From an uncultured Candidatus Melainabacteria bacterium (GTDB taxonomy: Bacteria; Cyanobacteriota; Vampirovibrionia; Gastranaerophilales; Gastranaerophilaceae): a stretch of DNA of 64,000 nucleotides. Location of the stretch: NCBI GenBank assembly GCA_937898445.1, contig CALEJY010000250.1:17589-81588 (forward strand), in the 5' to 3' direction. Under the pieces are notes generated by a model. That model was not told the DNA's origin. It did not search any database and saw only the letters and a list, made by a program, of their open reading frames with translations. Shown piece after piece: positions 39,371 to 48,738 of the stretch. Position 1 is the stretch's first letter. Each line of letters begins with the position of its first letter. A program made the translations under genes and the position numbers.

Positions 39371-40351
39371 CTAAGCTATATCATATCTACCGAAGTTAAC
39401 TGCTTTTACAACACCTATATGTACTCTTCTAGTGAATAGGTATTCGATTTCTCTATCATTTCTTTCTCCAGATTTATCTTCTAATATAAATGCTTTTCCT
39501 TCAAAACCTACCATTATTGGTTTAGTCATTCCACTTGGAACTACATATAAATGTTCATCGTCACCTAAACCAAATTTACCAGTTTCTTTATTAAATGTAT
39601 TCTTTAATTCTACACATTTCATACCTTCAAACATTTTTAAATAACCATTATTTCTTAAATCTTCTCCGTCTAAAACGAATCCTTCTAATGCAGGTATTTT
39701 AGCTAATGCAGTTTTAGTACCATATATAACTGGTTCTCCTAATCCTAAACCTTCTACTTTAGCACATAATAAAGATAAAGCATCTCTAGTTACTGTACCA
39801 CTTTCAACTAAGTTAGCATGACATTGACCATAAGCGCTAACAAAAGCATTACCTATTCTTCTTACCATATCTTGTTGAGTAGATTTTTGAACTCTATCTA
39901 CTAATTTTTCTAAATCTATTCTTCCTGCTAACCAAGCAGTAAATGGAGCATAGATTTTTACACCTAATTCAGAAGCAGTCATTGGAACTCTTCTATTCAT
40001 TAATTTTTGTCTTAATAGGTTGTTATTATCTGTTGCAACAACAGATACTTCAAATAATCTATCATCTTCAACTGTAAATTCTACAGTATCTCCTAATTCA
40101 AAATCTCTAAATTCACAGAATGGTTCAAATACCTCTCTTAAAACACGAGAAGTAGTTTCTGTTAATATTTCTGATAATATTGCAAATACTTTATATTTGT
40201 TATCTTGGAAAGTATAATAATCCCAAGTTCCACCCATTTCATTTAATACTAATTTTCTTAATTTATCTTCGGCAGTATTTAAATCATATGTGTCGGGATT
40301 TCCATTTAATATATCTATTGCCATTTGAGCAACTTGACTTCTTTTTTCCAC
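39371..40351 (-). CDS. Major capsid protein
   Basis: The product is about 326 aa. The likely start is GTG 40351, 9 bases after AAAGG; an ATG at 40360 abuts the site. It directly follows the decoration and protease-scaffold genes. Features are an N-terminal helix (SQVAQMAIDILNG), a long helical spine region (about 60-90), and SELGVKIYAPFTAWLAGRIDLEKLV and GKFGLGDDEHLYVVPSG segments, consistent with an HK97-fold capsid protein of Gram-positive phages. There is no obvious cleaved delta domain at the N-terminus, so scaffolding is supplied by the separate fused protein upstream. Confidence 0.82.
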   Translation of the reverse strand: MEKRSQVAQMAIDILNGNPDTYDLNTAEDKLRKLVLNEMGGTWDYYTFQDNKYKVFAILSEILTETTSRVLREVFEPFCEFRDFELGDTVEFTVEDDRLFEVSVVATDNNNLLRQKLMNRRVPMTASELGVKIYAPFTAWLAGRIDLEKLVDRVQKSTQQDMVRRIGNAFVSAYGQCHANLVESGTVTRDALSLLCAKVEGLGLGEPVIYGTKTALAKIPALEGFVLDGEDLRNNGYLKMFEGMKCVELKNTFNKETGKFGLGDDEHLYVVPSGMTKPIMVGFEGKAFILEDKSGERNDREIEYLFTRRVHIGVVKAVNFGRYDIA

Positions 40352-40385
40352 TCTAATCATCCTTTCTTTTCTTTTTTTTATTTTA

Positions 40386-40841
40386 TTATGCGTGTAATAT
40401 TACTTCTATCATAGTTGAAGGTTGAGTTTCAAAATCTAAATCTATTCTTCTAACTAAAAATATACCTTCATCAGCTTTAACATATTTTCCTAAGTTTTCA
40501 GTATCAGGATTTAATTTATCTCCTACTACTAACCCTTCTGGTAATAAAGCATTAGATATTGTGTAGACATCACCATGACCTAAGTATTCGACTCTACCTC
40601 TTTCTCCTGCTTTTAATTCAAAATCTCTTTCATCATATCTTGGGTCATACATAAGAACTGAACAGTCAACTATTGCAGCTATATCTCCTTCTGCAAATTT
40701 ACCAACTTTGTAAAGTTCTCTTTCACCGTTTTCAGCGAATCCTTTTACACCAACTACCATACCATTTTCTAATACTTCATCAGATATAACATTTATTGGA
40801 TTTGGATATGGTTGTCTATCTTTTCTCATTATTGCTTTCAT
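40386..40841 (-). CDS. Putative capsid decoration/stabilisation protein
   Basis: The product is 151 aa and beta-rich, with ENGMVVGVKGFAENGERELY near 26, a CSVLMYDPRYDERDFELKAG segment near 60 and YVKADEGIFLVRRI near 123. It sits between scaffold and capsid genes, a usual place for head decoration proteins (the gpD/SHP-like group). Strong ribosome binding site (TTAAAGGAGTG). The call is from gene order and composition. Confidence 0.6.
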   Translation of the reverse strand: MKAIMRKDRQPYPNPINVISDEVLENGMVVGVKGFAENGERELYKVGKFAEGDIAAIVDCSVLMYDPRYDERDFELKAGERGRVEYLGHGDVYTISNALLPEGLVVGDKLNPDTENLGKYVKADEGIFLVRRIDLDFETQPSTMIEVILHA

Positions 40842-40865
40842 GTTATTTATTCACTCCTTTAAATT

Positions 40866-42332
40866 TTATAAATTTTCAAATACTCCACCGTAAGGAACAT
40901 GAGTATCTCCCTTAACTGGCATTTGTAGACTAGGTTCTGTATCTGGTTCTTTTGGTTGTTTATTTTGCATATTTTCATATGCTTTTTTGCCATATAATGC
41001 GAATAATTTATTATTTAATTCTTCTACATCAAATTCTCCATTTAAGCATTGTTCTTTCATTTCTTTAGTTTCTTCTTCATCAAATGAGAATTTAGCTAGA
41101 ACTCCTTCAACCTCTTCTTCAAATTTTTCTTTTTCTGCTTGAGCTTCTTTTTCTTTAAATTCTTTCACTTCTTCTCCTAAAGAGAATACAGTTTCATTAG
41201 CTTTTGTTAATTCTTCTTTAGTTTGAGTTAATTCTTCATTAACTTTTTCTAAATCGTTTTTAAAAGTGTCGACAACTGTTTTAGCTGCTTGATTGACTTT
41301 TTCTACTTCTGCATTAAAAGTAAGTTCTGCCATTTCTTTAGCCTCGTCTTCATTTAAAGAGAAGCTTACAGAATCATCAACTTTTTTCTCTCTCCATTCA
41401 CTTATATACTCTTTTCTATTGTCAAAATCTAAAGTAAGAGTATCTTCGCTTACAGAATAAGGTATTCCATAATATTTATATCCGTCATTTCCTTGAACTA
41501 CAACTATAGAGTCATCAGGAATAGTATCTACATAATAGAATTCTCTAGCTTGATATGTTTCTCCCCAAGAGTATTTTTTTTCTATCATTCTATTACTTAA
41601 TTGTTCTCTTATTTGTAATGCCATTACTCCATTAGAAAGAGAATATGTATCATTATTTCCTTTCATGCCTTCGTCTCCTTTCACATTTTGTTCTATATTA
41701 TTTAAAAAATTAATTAAATCTTTTTCAGTTTTTATTCTTGTAAATTCAAGAGTTGCATTAGCACCATCTATACCCGGAGCATAATCATCTCCTAATATAG
41801 TAACTCCTAAAAATTCAAATTTAGATATATTTAAAACTCCACTATGTTTATCTTTTTCACTCTCAAGTATATTGATTTCCATGCTTACAGATTTGTCGCC
41901 TTCTTTAAGAAGGTCATAAGCATCTTTACAATATCTGTTCCATATAGTGCCAGTAGCAGTAAGATATTCTTTCCCATTCTCACCTTTTTCATAAGAAAGG
42001 TCGAAATTTTGAGAAAAAGTTCCTATAGGTTGTTCTATATATTTAATCTCGTAACTTCTTTTGCCATTGACAACTTTTGGGACAAGTATCATTTCGTGTT
42101 CGCCAAAATCTAAAGGCTCTCCATTTTCATCATATTTAACATATGCAAGTATTGGTTTATCATAGATTGTAGCTTTAGCTAATTCGATTGCTTGTTTTGA
42201 AAAGCTTGTACCTTTTGGATTTACTCCTTCATGTATGATTTGCATTTTAACATTTGGATTTGTTTCACTATCTTCTGAAAAGTTTAAAAAATTTTCTTCC
42301 AAAGTCATAGAACATGGTATTCTAATTATCAA
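40866..42332 (-). CDS. Prohead protease-scaffold fusion
   Basis: The product is 488 aa, starting at TTG 42332 behind AAGGAGG. Residues about 28-205 resemble an HK97-type prohead serine protease: HEGVNPKGTSFS, a candidate His79 in FGEHE, IGTFSQNFDLSYEKG and a candidate Ser150 in KSVSMEIN. About 330-430 are a long coiled coil of E/K/A residues (VEKVNQAAKTVVDTFKNDLE and beyond), as in scaffolding proteins, and the C-terminus is Pro/Gln-rich. The protease presumably removes the scaffold during head maturation. Because a ClpP-like protease and a subtilase also lie nearby, which protease does the work is open. Confidence 0.72.
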   Translation of the reverse strand: MIIRIPCSMTLEENFLNFSEDSETNPNVKMQIIHEGVNPKGTSFSKQAIELAKATIYDKPILAYVKYDENGEPLDFGEHEMILVPKVVNGKRSYEIKYIEQPIGTFSQNFDLSYEKGENGKEYLTATGTIWNRYCKDAYDLLKEGDKSVSMEINILESEKDKHSGVLNISKFEFLGVTILGDDYAPGIDGANATLEFTRIKTEKDLINFLNNIEQNVKGDEGMKGNNDTYSLSNGVMALQIREQLSNRMIEKKYSWGETYQAREFYYVDTIPDDSIVVVQGNDGYKYYGIPYSVSEDTLTLDFDNRKEYISEWREKKVDDSVSFSLNEDEAKEMAELTFNAEVEKVNQAAKTVVDTFKNDLEKVNEELTQTKEELTKANETVFSLGEEVKEFKEKEAQAEKEKFEEEVEGVLAKFSFDEEETKEMKEQCLNGEFDVEELNNKLFALYGKKAYENMQNKQPKEPDTEPSLQMPVKGDTHVPYGGVFENL

Positions 42333-42356
42333 AGGATTTCCTCCTTTCTATAAGAA

Positions 42357-42566
42357 TTAAAAACACATATATAACTGGTCACTTATTATATATTCATTTT
42401 TTTCATCATTTGAAAAAAGTAAATATTTATCTGAATTTTCAAATACATAATGTGTTTCTTTACCTATTTCTCGTATCGTAATACATTCAAAACCCATTCG
42501 TTTTAATTTTTCTGCTTTATCTCTTGTATCTGCAATTATATATCTTCCCATGTTATTCACATCCAT
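42357..42566 (-). CDS. Small protein between subtilase and scaffold
   Basis: The product is 69 aa (64 if it starts at ATG 42551). The sequence YIIADTRDKAEKLKRMGFECITIREIG looks like a beta-alpha-beta mini-domain. The first ATG overlaps the end of the subtilase gene, so translation is coupled. No family recognised. It could be a small inhibitor or chaperone of the preceding protease, but nothing in the sequence proves that. Confidence 0.5.
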   Translation of the reverse strand: MDVNNMGRYIIADTRDKAEKLKRMGFECITIREIGKETHYVFENSDKYLLFSNDEKNEYIISDQLYMCF

Positions 42567-43467
42567 TTCCTAGATATAAAACACCGTTTCCTTGTGCCTT
42601 CGTATCTATATCATTGAGGAAATTAGTACATTTGACAAGTCTTGCCCACAATTCACTTTCAGTTGGTTTTCTACCATAAGTTTTAACAAAATCTTCTTTG
42701 ATTAATGCCAATGCTCCTGAAACGTGTGGTGTGGCTTGAGAAGTACCACTTGTCGTTGCATATCTATTATTCTTATAAGTTGACATTATATTGACACCGT
42801 ATGATACAATATCTATTTCAGGATTTGTATTACTGAATTTAGCAATACTATTATCTCTGTCTACCGCTCCAACTTCTATAACTTCATGATAATTTCCGGG
42901 GAAATTAATTTCATCTGTATCAGCACTTCCATCTCCATTATTGCCACTAGCACAACAAATACATATACCTTTATCTGTTGCTTTTTTTATAACCTCGTGT
43001 AAAGAATCGTCATCTGCTCTACCACCTAAAGACATATTTATAATATCTACATTTTGCTCAATAGCATATTCTAATCCTTTTACTATATTAGGAAAAGCGC
43101 CATCTCCAAATCTATCTAAAACTTTAATTATTAATAAATTACATTCAGGAGCAACCCCTGTTATACCTTTTTCAACTCTATTCCCTGCTATGATTCCTGC
43201 TACATGAGTTCCATGACCATTCCAATCGGTAAAATCATTTTCTTTACCTTCATTTGTGAAGTTTTTGCCACCAATTATCCTATCTTTTAAACATACATGG
43301 CTTGTATCAATTCCTGTATCTAATATTGCTACAGTTATTCCTTCTCCATAAATTCCTTTATTCCAAAATGTCTCTGCTCCTAATAACTTTATATTAGAAG
43401 GTATTTTATATGGAATATCTTCTTTAATTTCTCCTAAAGAACAAGGAGTTAATTTAAAATCACTCAT
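42553..43467 (-). CDS. Subtilisin-like serine protease (S8 family)
   Basis: The product is 304 aa from ATG 43467; in-frame GTG/ATG codons at 43476 and 43473 overlap the site. The complete catalytic triad is visible: Asp50 in AILDTGID, His85 in NGHGTHVAG and Ser243 in SGTSQATPHVSGA; the oxyanion Asn is in ASGNNGD. There is no signal peptide and only a very short N-terminal extension, like intracellular subtilisins. Between the portal and protease-scaffold genes this is an unusual place for a subtilase. It may act in head maturation, in virion processing or against host proteins. Confidence 0.92.
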   Translation of the reverse strand: MSDFKLTPCSLGEIKEDIPYKIPSNIKLLGAETFWNKGIYGEGITVAILDTGIDTSHVCLKDRIIGGKNFTNEGKENDFTDWNGHGTHVAGIIAGNRVEKGITGVAPECNLLIIKVLDRFGDGAFPNIVKGLEYAIEQNVDIINMSLGGRADDDSLHEVIKKATDKGICICCASGNNGDGSADTDEINFPGNYHEVIEVGAVDRDNSIAKFSNTNPEIDIVSYGVNIMSTYKNNRYATTSGTSQATPHVSGALALIKEDFVKTYGRKPTESELWARLVKCTNFLNDIDTKAQGNGVLYLGNGCE

Positions 43468-43476
43468 TTTCATCAC

Positions 43477-44940
43477 CTATTCATTTGGATTTGTGCTGCT
43501 TGAATTTGCATTAGATTCTCCTGTTTCTGCTTTAGTAGGTCTACCGCCCACTTCATTACCCACTTGAGTATAAGCAGTTGATAGCGGAGTCATCTTAGAA
43601 GCTATATCTTCTAATTCTTCTGATTCTATTGTGCTTAATGCTCGTAAAGGAGTTAATCCTATAGTAGCTAAGTATTTCCACTTAGGAGAATAAATAGCTA
43701 AAGCTGATCTTTGTCTTTCTGCTTCTAATCCTTGATTATATTCATTAGTAGGTATAAATTCTAAAAACCAGTTTGAAGTAGCCCTAACACTTCTCATATG
43801 GTCATTAACCCAATTTTCTATTTCTTTTTGTATTCTTAAAGGCATTAAAGTATCTATTGTAAACCCTATTGATACTGCTTCTGTATTAGTTGTATTACCA
43901 TTAAATAAATTATCATTTACACCACTAGCATCATATATTGTTGTTTTTGTTTTTTCTTTAGCGTCAAGTATACTTGAACTATTTCCGTCACTAGATATTA
44001 ATTTTAAATCTAAAGGAGAAGTTAAAGTACAATAACCATAAGGAACTAAACTTTTTAATGCATTATGATAATTTGTTATTTTCTTTCTTTCCATTTTTAA
44101 CTGACCTCTATCATCAAGCTCAGGTTTTTGATGTAATAATCTAAAACTATCTATGTAAGCATTTAAATTAACTAAATCTGATAATTCTTCTAATGAAGCT
44201 AAACTATCAAATAAATAAGAATAATATGGAGTACCCTTCTCTTGCCATTCATCCAAAGTAAATGCCATATAACAAGTTTCAGTCATTTGATACCATGAAT
44301 TTTTTATTATTCTTCTTTTATCTAAAGTCCCTCCTTGATAATCCCAATATAACTCTTGTATTGCTTGAGGGAATGTATAATAATTTGTAGAATTTAAATA
44401 ACCTAAATTTATGGCGAATTTAGAAACCATATTGCCAGTCTTTTGAGTTATCATACACATTTCTCTAGGAAATTTAAAAAATAAATAATTATTCTTACCT
44501 TTAACTAAAGCTAAATAAATTTCACCATATTCTATAACATCTTGGGCAATCCACTTGCAGTTATATTTTAAGTTGTATTTTTCTACTTGTTTTGAAGCTT
44601 TTCTTCTAGCTTCTCTTATATCTTTTTCCGTTTTGTATTTACTTGCATCAATAGGCATTATATAGTGGTCATAAGTAAGCAAGTTAGATTTATATGTAAT
44701 TAATTCTTTTAGTTGACCGTTTTTATTAGTAAGTACTTCGCCTATTTTTTGAAGTTCTGTTTCTGTATATTGACTATCAGCTTGATTACTTAACATTTTT
44801 CTTATATTATTTTTTACTCTTACACTATTATCTCTTATTGTTGAAATCTGAGAATTATAAGTTTTTAAACTATATAATAAATCTTCGGAAAAATCATATT
44901 CATCATATAAGTCAACATTTTCTTTTTTTATATCCTCACT
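43477..44940 (-). CDS. Portal protein
   Basis: The product is about 487 aa. TTG 44940 is preferred, 9 bases after AAGGAG; a TTG at 44952 touches the site. It has a helical N-terminus, LELSDLVNLNAYIDSFRLL near 270 and the C-terminal NWVNDHMRSVRATSNWFLEF helices, with a long LSTAYTQVGNEVGGRPTKAE tail typical of SPP1/phi29-like portals. It follows terL (with a methyltransferase between) and precedes the head genes, so the call is secure from both order and size. The portal dodecamer is the DNA entry and exit gate. Confidence 0.82.
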   Translation of the reverse strand, partial: SEDIKKENVDLYDEYDFSEDLLYSLKTYNSQISTIRDNSVRVKNNIRKMLSNQADSQYTETELQKIGEVLTNKNGQLKELITYKSNLLTYDHYIMPIDASKYKTEKDIREARRKASKQVEKYNLKYNCKWIAQDVIEYGEIYLALVKGKNNYLFFKFPREMCMITQKTGNMVSKFAINLGYLNSTNYYTFPQAIQELYWDYQGGTLDKRRIIKNSWYQMTETCYMAFTLDEWQEKGTPYYSYLFDSLASLEELSDLVNLNAYIDSFRLLHQKPELDDRGQLKMERKKITNYHNALKSLVPYGYCTLTSPLDLKLISSDGNSSSILDAKEKTKTTIYDASGVNDNLFNGNTTNTEAVSIGFTIDTLMPLRIQKEIENWVNDHMRSVRATSNWFLEFIPTNEYNQGLEAERQRSALAIYSPKWKYLATIGLTPLRALSTIESEELEDIASKMTPLSTAYTQVGNEVGGRPTKAETGESNANSSSTNPNE

Positions 44941-44956
44941 CAAATATATCAACTCC

Positions 44957-45754
44957 TTATATTGATTTTAGTCTTTTATTTGTTATCTCTATCGCCCTTG
45001 GATTTAAATCACATCCTATATATTGTCTGTTTAATTCTTTTGCCACAACTAAACTCGTTCCACTACCACAAAAGAAATCAGCGATAATGTCCCCTTCATT
45101 AGAAGATGATTTAATTATTCTCTCTAATAATTCTTTCGGTTTTTGGGTGTCATAACCTACTCTTTCTCTGCTTGAAGAAGTTAATAATCCAATGTCCCAT
45201 ACATCTGTTATATTTGCTCCTTCTTTCATAGGTGTATAATAATACCTCTTGTTCCCATCTTTATCTCTTCTACAAGTACGAACACACAATTCTCCTTTTT
45301 CATTTTTATGCCTAAATTCTTTTAATGTTTTTTCAGTATAAGGTTGATATTGCGTATTATATATGTATTTATTGCTTTTTGAATATCTTAATATATTGTC
45401 ATGTTTACAACTTATATCTTTACTCCTAGATTGTCCTCCGTAATTCCATATAATATCGTTTCTAAAATTGTTAATACCGAAAATGTTATCCATTTCAACT
45501 TTTAAATAATGAACCAACCTATAATCACATTGAATATAGATTAATCCGTTATTTTTTAAAACTCTTTTCATTTCAGACAATCTTGGTTTATACCATTTTA
45601 TTGCTTGTTGTGGAGTACCTAATCTATCATCATAATCTTTAAAAATTTTACCTGTATTATAAAGAATATCGCAATAGATCAGGTTGATTTCCTCATCGTT
45701 TATTTGCTTTAATAACTCTAAATTATCCATACAATAAACTCTATTTAATTCCAT
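44957..45754 (-). CDS. DNA methyltransferase (beta-type N6-A/N4-C)
   Basis: The product is 265 aa. The S-adenosylmethionine motif I is D226-F-F-C-G-S-G-T-S near the C-terminus. The catalytic motif IV near the N-terminus reads D29-I-L-Y-N-T-G instead of the usual DPPYNTG. The order of motifs (catalytic first, AdoMet second) marks the beta class. It is inserted between terL and portal. There is no matching restriction gene, so it is an orphan, probably protecting phage DNA from host restriction or marking it for packaging. Variant motif IV is also known in other phage enzymes, so it is not necessarily inactive. Confidence 0.85.
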   Translation of the reverse strand: MELNRVYCMDNLELLKQINDEEINLIYCDILYNTGKIFKDYDDRLGTPQQAIKWYKPRLSEMKRVLKNNGLIYIQCDYRLVHYLKVEMDNIFGINNFRNDIIWNYGGQSRSKDISCKHDNILRYSKSNKYIYNTQYQPYTEKTLKEFRHKNEKGELCVRTCRRDKDGNKRYYYTPMKEGANITDVWDIGLLTSSSRERVGYDTQKPKELLERIIKSSSNEGDIIADFFCGSGTSLVVAKELNRQYIGCDLNPRAIEITNKRLKSI

Positions 45755-45771
45755 ATCATCACCCTTATTAA

Positions 45772-47544
45772 TTATACTAAGAATAAAATATCGTCACTAT
45801 CGTCTCCGAAACCTTCTTCTTGTGCTATTAAATTACTTAAAAATACTCCGTAGCCTAGTGAAGAATATCTATCTTTTCTATTTGCCCCTCTTTCAAAAAG
45901 TCTTATTTTACCTTCTTTACTTTCATGTCTCAAACTTATCATTTCGTTAACCATAATAGTTGTTTGAACAAAAGGAGCAAGCAATATAGCTTCTCTATAA
46001 GCCGCTTCGTCTAAATCTAGGTCTAAACTAGCTATTTTTTCAGTTACTAATATCTTGGCTTCTCTATCATTCATAGGAAGTATTAAATCTTTATCTGCTA
46101 ATAATTTTCTTACACTTACTGCTATTCTACTGTTGATTTCTGTGTTAGGCTGCATCGAATATACAAAAGGTAAGCCAGTTCTTTTAGATAAATCGTCAAC
46201 TCTATTATCTTCATTAAAACAAGTAAATCCATCGTATCTAACTCCTCTTTCTTCGTCATAATTGCTTTCTCTAACAAATTCCCAAACTGCTTCACCTATA
46301 CCAGTTGTATCGAGGATTATTTTATCTGCTCCAAAATCATAGAATAATTGTTTTATTCTTATAGCTTGTTGTTTAGCAGGCATACCATTATGAGCCTCAA
46401 GATAGACAACATAACGTTTAAATTTACCTCTATCTGGTATCATCCTCATTAATAAGAAACTCGAGTTATCGTTTGCGACCCCTTTAGCTAAGGCGATATC
46501 ACAAGCAAGAATTCTTATTTCACCATTAACTCTAGGCATATACCATGATTGCTCTATTTTTTTCTTCTTTTTCTCTGCTATCCATTCTTCGGCAGTAGGA
46601 GGATAAAAAACATCGACACTATCCCTGCAAGGATTTATAACAGAAGATTTAAAAAACGCATCATCTGCTTCATTAAAGAAAACAGCACAATATTCCATTA
46701 GGAACGTTGCGTAATTCATGCCTTCTGCGTCCATTTCTCTTTCTATTTTCTTTTTAGTATTTAACCCATGCTCTAACGAGCAAGTAAAAGGGATATTACA
46801 AGCAAAAGAATCGAATTTTGTAAGCATATCTCTAACGGTTGTTTTCCATTTTGAAAAACTCCAATGGTCTGAATACCATGCACTAGATAAATATAATTCT
46901 TTATTTTCTTCACGATAAAAAGAATATCTAGGATTAGTTAAATATCCTGCTTGTCTTGGAACCGCACCAAATGGAGATAAAACACTTCTAACTATTGTTT
47001 CATTTATCATACGAAACTCGTCCATTACTAAGACATTACATCTTGCACCTCTTGAATTTTCTGAACTAGCAAGGACTTCTATAGAAGAACCATTTTTAAA
47101 AGGAATTAACACCTGATTGGAATTACATTTAATCCCTTTATAATCTATCTCTTTCCTTAAAGCATATGATTGCGGATATAATTCACCGAGTATTTTTTCG
47201 GTCAGTACTTTCTCTGCTTGTTTTTTTTGTTTAGCACAGACAATAACTTTTGTTCCGGGTTTTAATATACATATAACGGTACAAAATACTGCTGTTAAAA
47301 ATGATTTACCTAATCCCCTTGATGCTATGAATACGAATTGGTCACTCTTCATCATAAAATATAAAAGTATCTGCTGGAATATATGAAGCTTATATTTTAA
47401 ATAATCCATAGCAAACCTATGAGGATTTGCTAAATAAAAACAACCCCAATATTCACCTATACCTATAAGTAAATCTTCTTTGGAGTCTTTTTTTAAGTTA
47501 CCTCTATCTTCATATTCTGTTTCTATGTATTTTTTTTCTTTCAT
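45772..47544 (-). CDS. terL: Terminase large subunit
   Basis: The product is 590 aa. Walker A is at residues 74-81 (A-S-R-G-L-G-K-S) and Walker B with catalytic Glu is at 171-176 (VLVMDE). A nuclease domain follows: ILACDIALAKG (about 335), IILDTTGIGEAVWEF (about 405) and a C-terminal Asp-rich stretch. The first ATG overlaps the stop of the upstream zinc-ribbon gene. It forms the ATP-driven packaging motor with the portal. The long helical insert (EEWIAEKKKKKIEQSWYMP) before the nuclease domain is typical of clostridial phages. Confidence 0.93.
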   Translation of the reverse strand: MKEKKYIETEYEDRGNLKKDSKEDLLIGIGEYWGCFYLANPHRFAMDYLKYKLHIFQQILLYFMMKSDQFVFIASRGLGKSFLTAVFCTVICILKPGTKVIVCAKQKKQAEKVLTEKILGELYPQSYALRKEIDYKGIKCNSNQVLIPFKNGSSIEVLASSENSRGARCNVLVMDEFRMINETIVRSVLSPFGAVPRQAGYLTNPRYSFYREENKELYLSSAWYSDHWSFSKWKTTVRDMLTKFDSFACNIPFTCSLEHGLNTKKKIEREMDAEGMNYATFLMEYCAVFFNEADDAFFKSSVINPCRDSVDVFYPPTAEEWIAEKKKKKIEQSWYMPRVNGEIRILACDIALAKGVANDNSSFLLMRMIPDRGKFKRYVVYLEAHNGMPAKQQAIRIKQLFYDFGADKIILDTTGIGEAVWEFVRESNYDEERGVRYDGFTCFNEDNRVDDLSKRTGLPFVYSMQPNTEINSRIAVSVRKLLADKDLILPMNDREAKILVTEKIASLDLDLDEAAYREAILLAPFVQTTIMVNEMISLRHESKEGKIRLFERGANRKDRYSSLGYGVFLSNLIAQEEGFGDDSDDILFLV

Positions 47545-48482
47545 TAGCTATCACCGTTCTTTCTTTTTTCTTCTTCCTCTTCTTCTTTAACGGCTTGTAT
47601 AGCTTTTTTTACTTTTTCATCTAATTGGATTCCAGAATCTCCTTCTTCCAAGCTATAATTAGCTGATCCAAATCCTAGAGCTACTGCTAATGGTTTAAAT
47701 AAGAATCTCATTATATATCTTTCAATCCAGTCAACATCTTGATATTCTTTAAGTCTTTTAACTACTGGTTTTTTTAATTCATATATTTTCATCATCATAC
47801 CAAAAATAAATTTTTCGTCATCTTCGTCTTTATTTTGGTTTGGCTGTATATTTGCATCTGCTCTACTTTTAGAAAGCAATTTAGTATACATATCATAAGT
47901 CTTATCATCATTTTTTAATCTAGCTCTTTCTCTAAGAAGCTCTGTCATACTTAAATCCTTTAATATTTTTTTAGTTGATAAATCTTTAGGTTTATACTCT
48001 TCCATATATTCAGAATAAATATATTCTAATTGTTGATACTCCCTTTTTGTAAATCCGTCTCCCCATTTCATAACTATGTTATTATCAATAACCAAATCCT
48101 CTACATTAGGTTTAGAGTGCATCTCATTAAACATGGGACTATCTAAAGAATTTAAATTTCTAAGAATGGAATTGGCATTTATTGTTTTCATGTAATTTAA
48201 AAACATAGAACCTTCTTTACCTTCAATTCTTTTTACTATTCCTTCATCAAATACAATATCTAAATTGTCGCAAGTTCTTCTTAATGCCAATAGCTCATCT
48301 CCATCGCATTTGGCTAAAAAGAAATTATATCTAATATTCATGCAATTTTTACAGATAATATGTCTTTTTTCACTAGAATATAAAACACTTTCAGAGCCAT
48401 AAAAATCCCTAGATAAAAATTTCTCCTCTCCACAATAAGGACAAGTTCTTTTAGCTAATTTTTGTCCTTTTTCTTTTTTCAT
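47544..48482 (-). CDS. Zinc-ribbon protein upstream of terL (terS position)
   Basis: The product is 312 aa. Residues 14-45 have a C-P-Y-C...C-K-N-C zinc ribbon. The middle is helical (LSTKKILKDLSMTELLRERARL), and the C-terminus is a Glu/Lys-rich helix. Gene order makes it the candidate small terminase subunit or packaging-site recognition protein. It does not look like classical TerS, which lacks such a ribbon, so the function is inferred from context only. ATG with GAGAGGTGATAAA, about 20 bases after a terminator. Confidence 0.6.
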   Translation of the reverse strand: MKKEKGQKLAKRTCPYCGEEKFLSRDFYGSESVLYSSEKRHIICKNCMNIRYNFFLAKCDGDELLALRRTCDNLDIVFDEGIVKRIEGKEGSMFLNYMKTINANSILRNLNSLDSPMFNEMHSKPNVEDLVIDNNIVMKWGDGFTKREYQQLEYIYSEYMEEYKPKDLSTKKILKDLSMTELLRERARLKNDDKTYDMYTKLLSKSRADANIQPNQNKDEDDEKFIFGMMMKIYELKKPVVKRLKEYQDVDWIERYIMRFLFKPLAVALGFGSANYSLEEGDSGIQLDEKVKKAIQAVKEEEEEEKRKNGDS

Positions 48483-48500
48483 TTTATCACCTCTCTTGTT

Positions 48501-48531
48501 AAAAAAAATAACTACCCCGAAGGGTAGTTAT
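48501..48531 (-). terminator. Intrinsic terminator with UUCG loop
   Basis: On the minus strand, AACTACCC-TTCG-GGGTAGTT is followed by a run of T (48508-48501). It lies just upstream of the zinc-ribbon gene start, so it ends a transcript from the ClpP-like gene or the structured RNA before packaging genes are read. Confidence 0.88.
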
Positions 48532-48738
48532 CAAATGGTTTGATAATAATAGATTATCAATATATAATTTAATTTCCTTATTAATGGGTATGGTCACGAG
48601 GAAAAGCAACCATACCACTAACAAGGGAGATATAATTAGTCTAAATAAAGACTAAATAGAACCCACATTGTTAAGAATATGGATTCAATTAACCTTTATT
48701 TAATTATAAAAGTATACATACATTTATATTAAAAGAAA
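48532..48738 (-). ncRNA. Candidate structured RNA before the terminator
   Basis: This 207-base gap has no gene. On the minus strand it can form a series of hairpins: ATTAGTCT/AGACTAAT (around 48637-48658), an 8-bp GGTATGGT/ACCATACC stem with a 14-base loop (around 48589-48618), and TTGATAAT/ATTATCAA (around 48538-48560). It then runs into the UUCG terminator. Such a chain of stems ending in an intrinsic terminator looks like a small RNA or a regulatory leader. No known riboswitch class is recognised. Confidence 0.4.
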
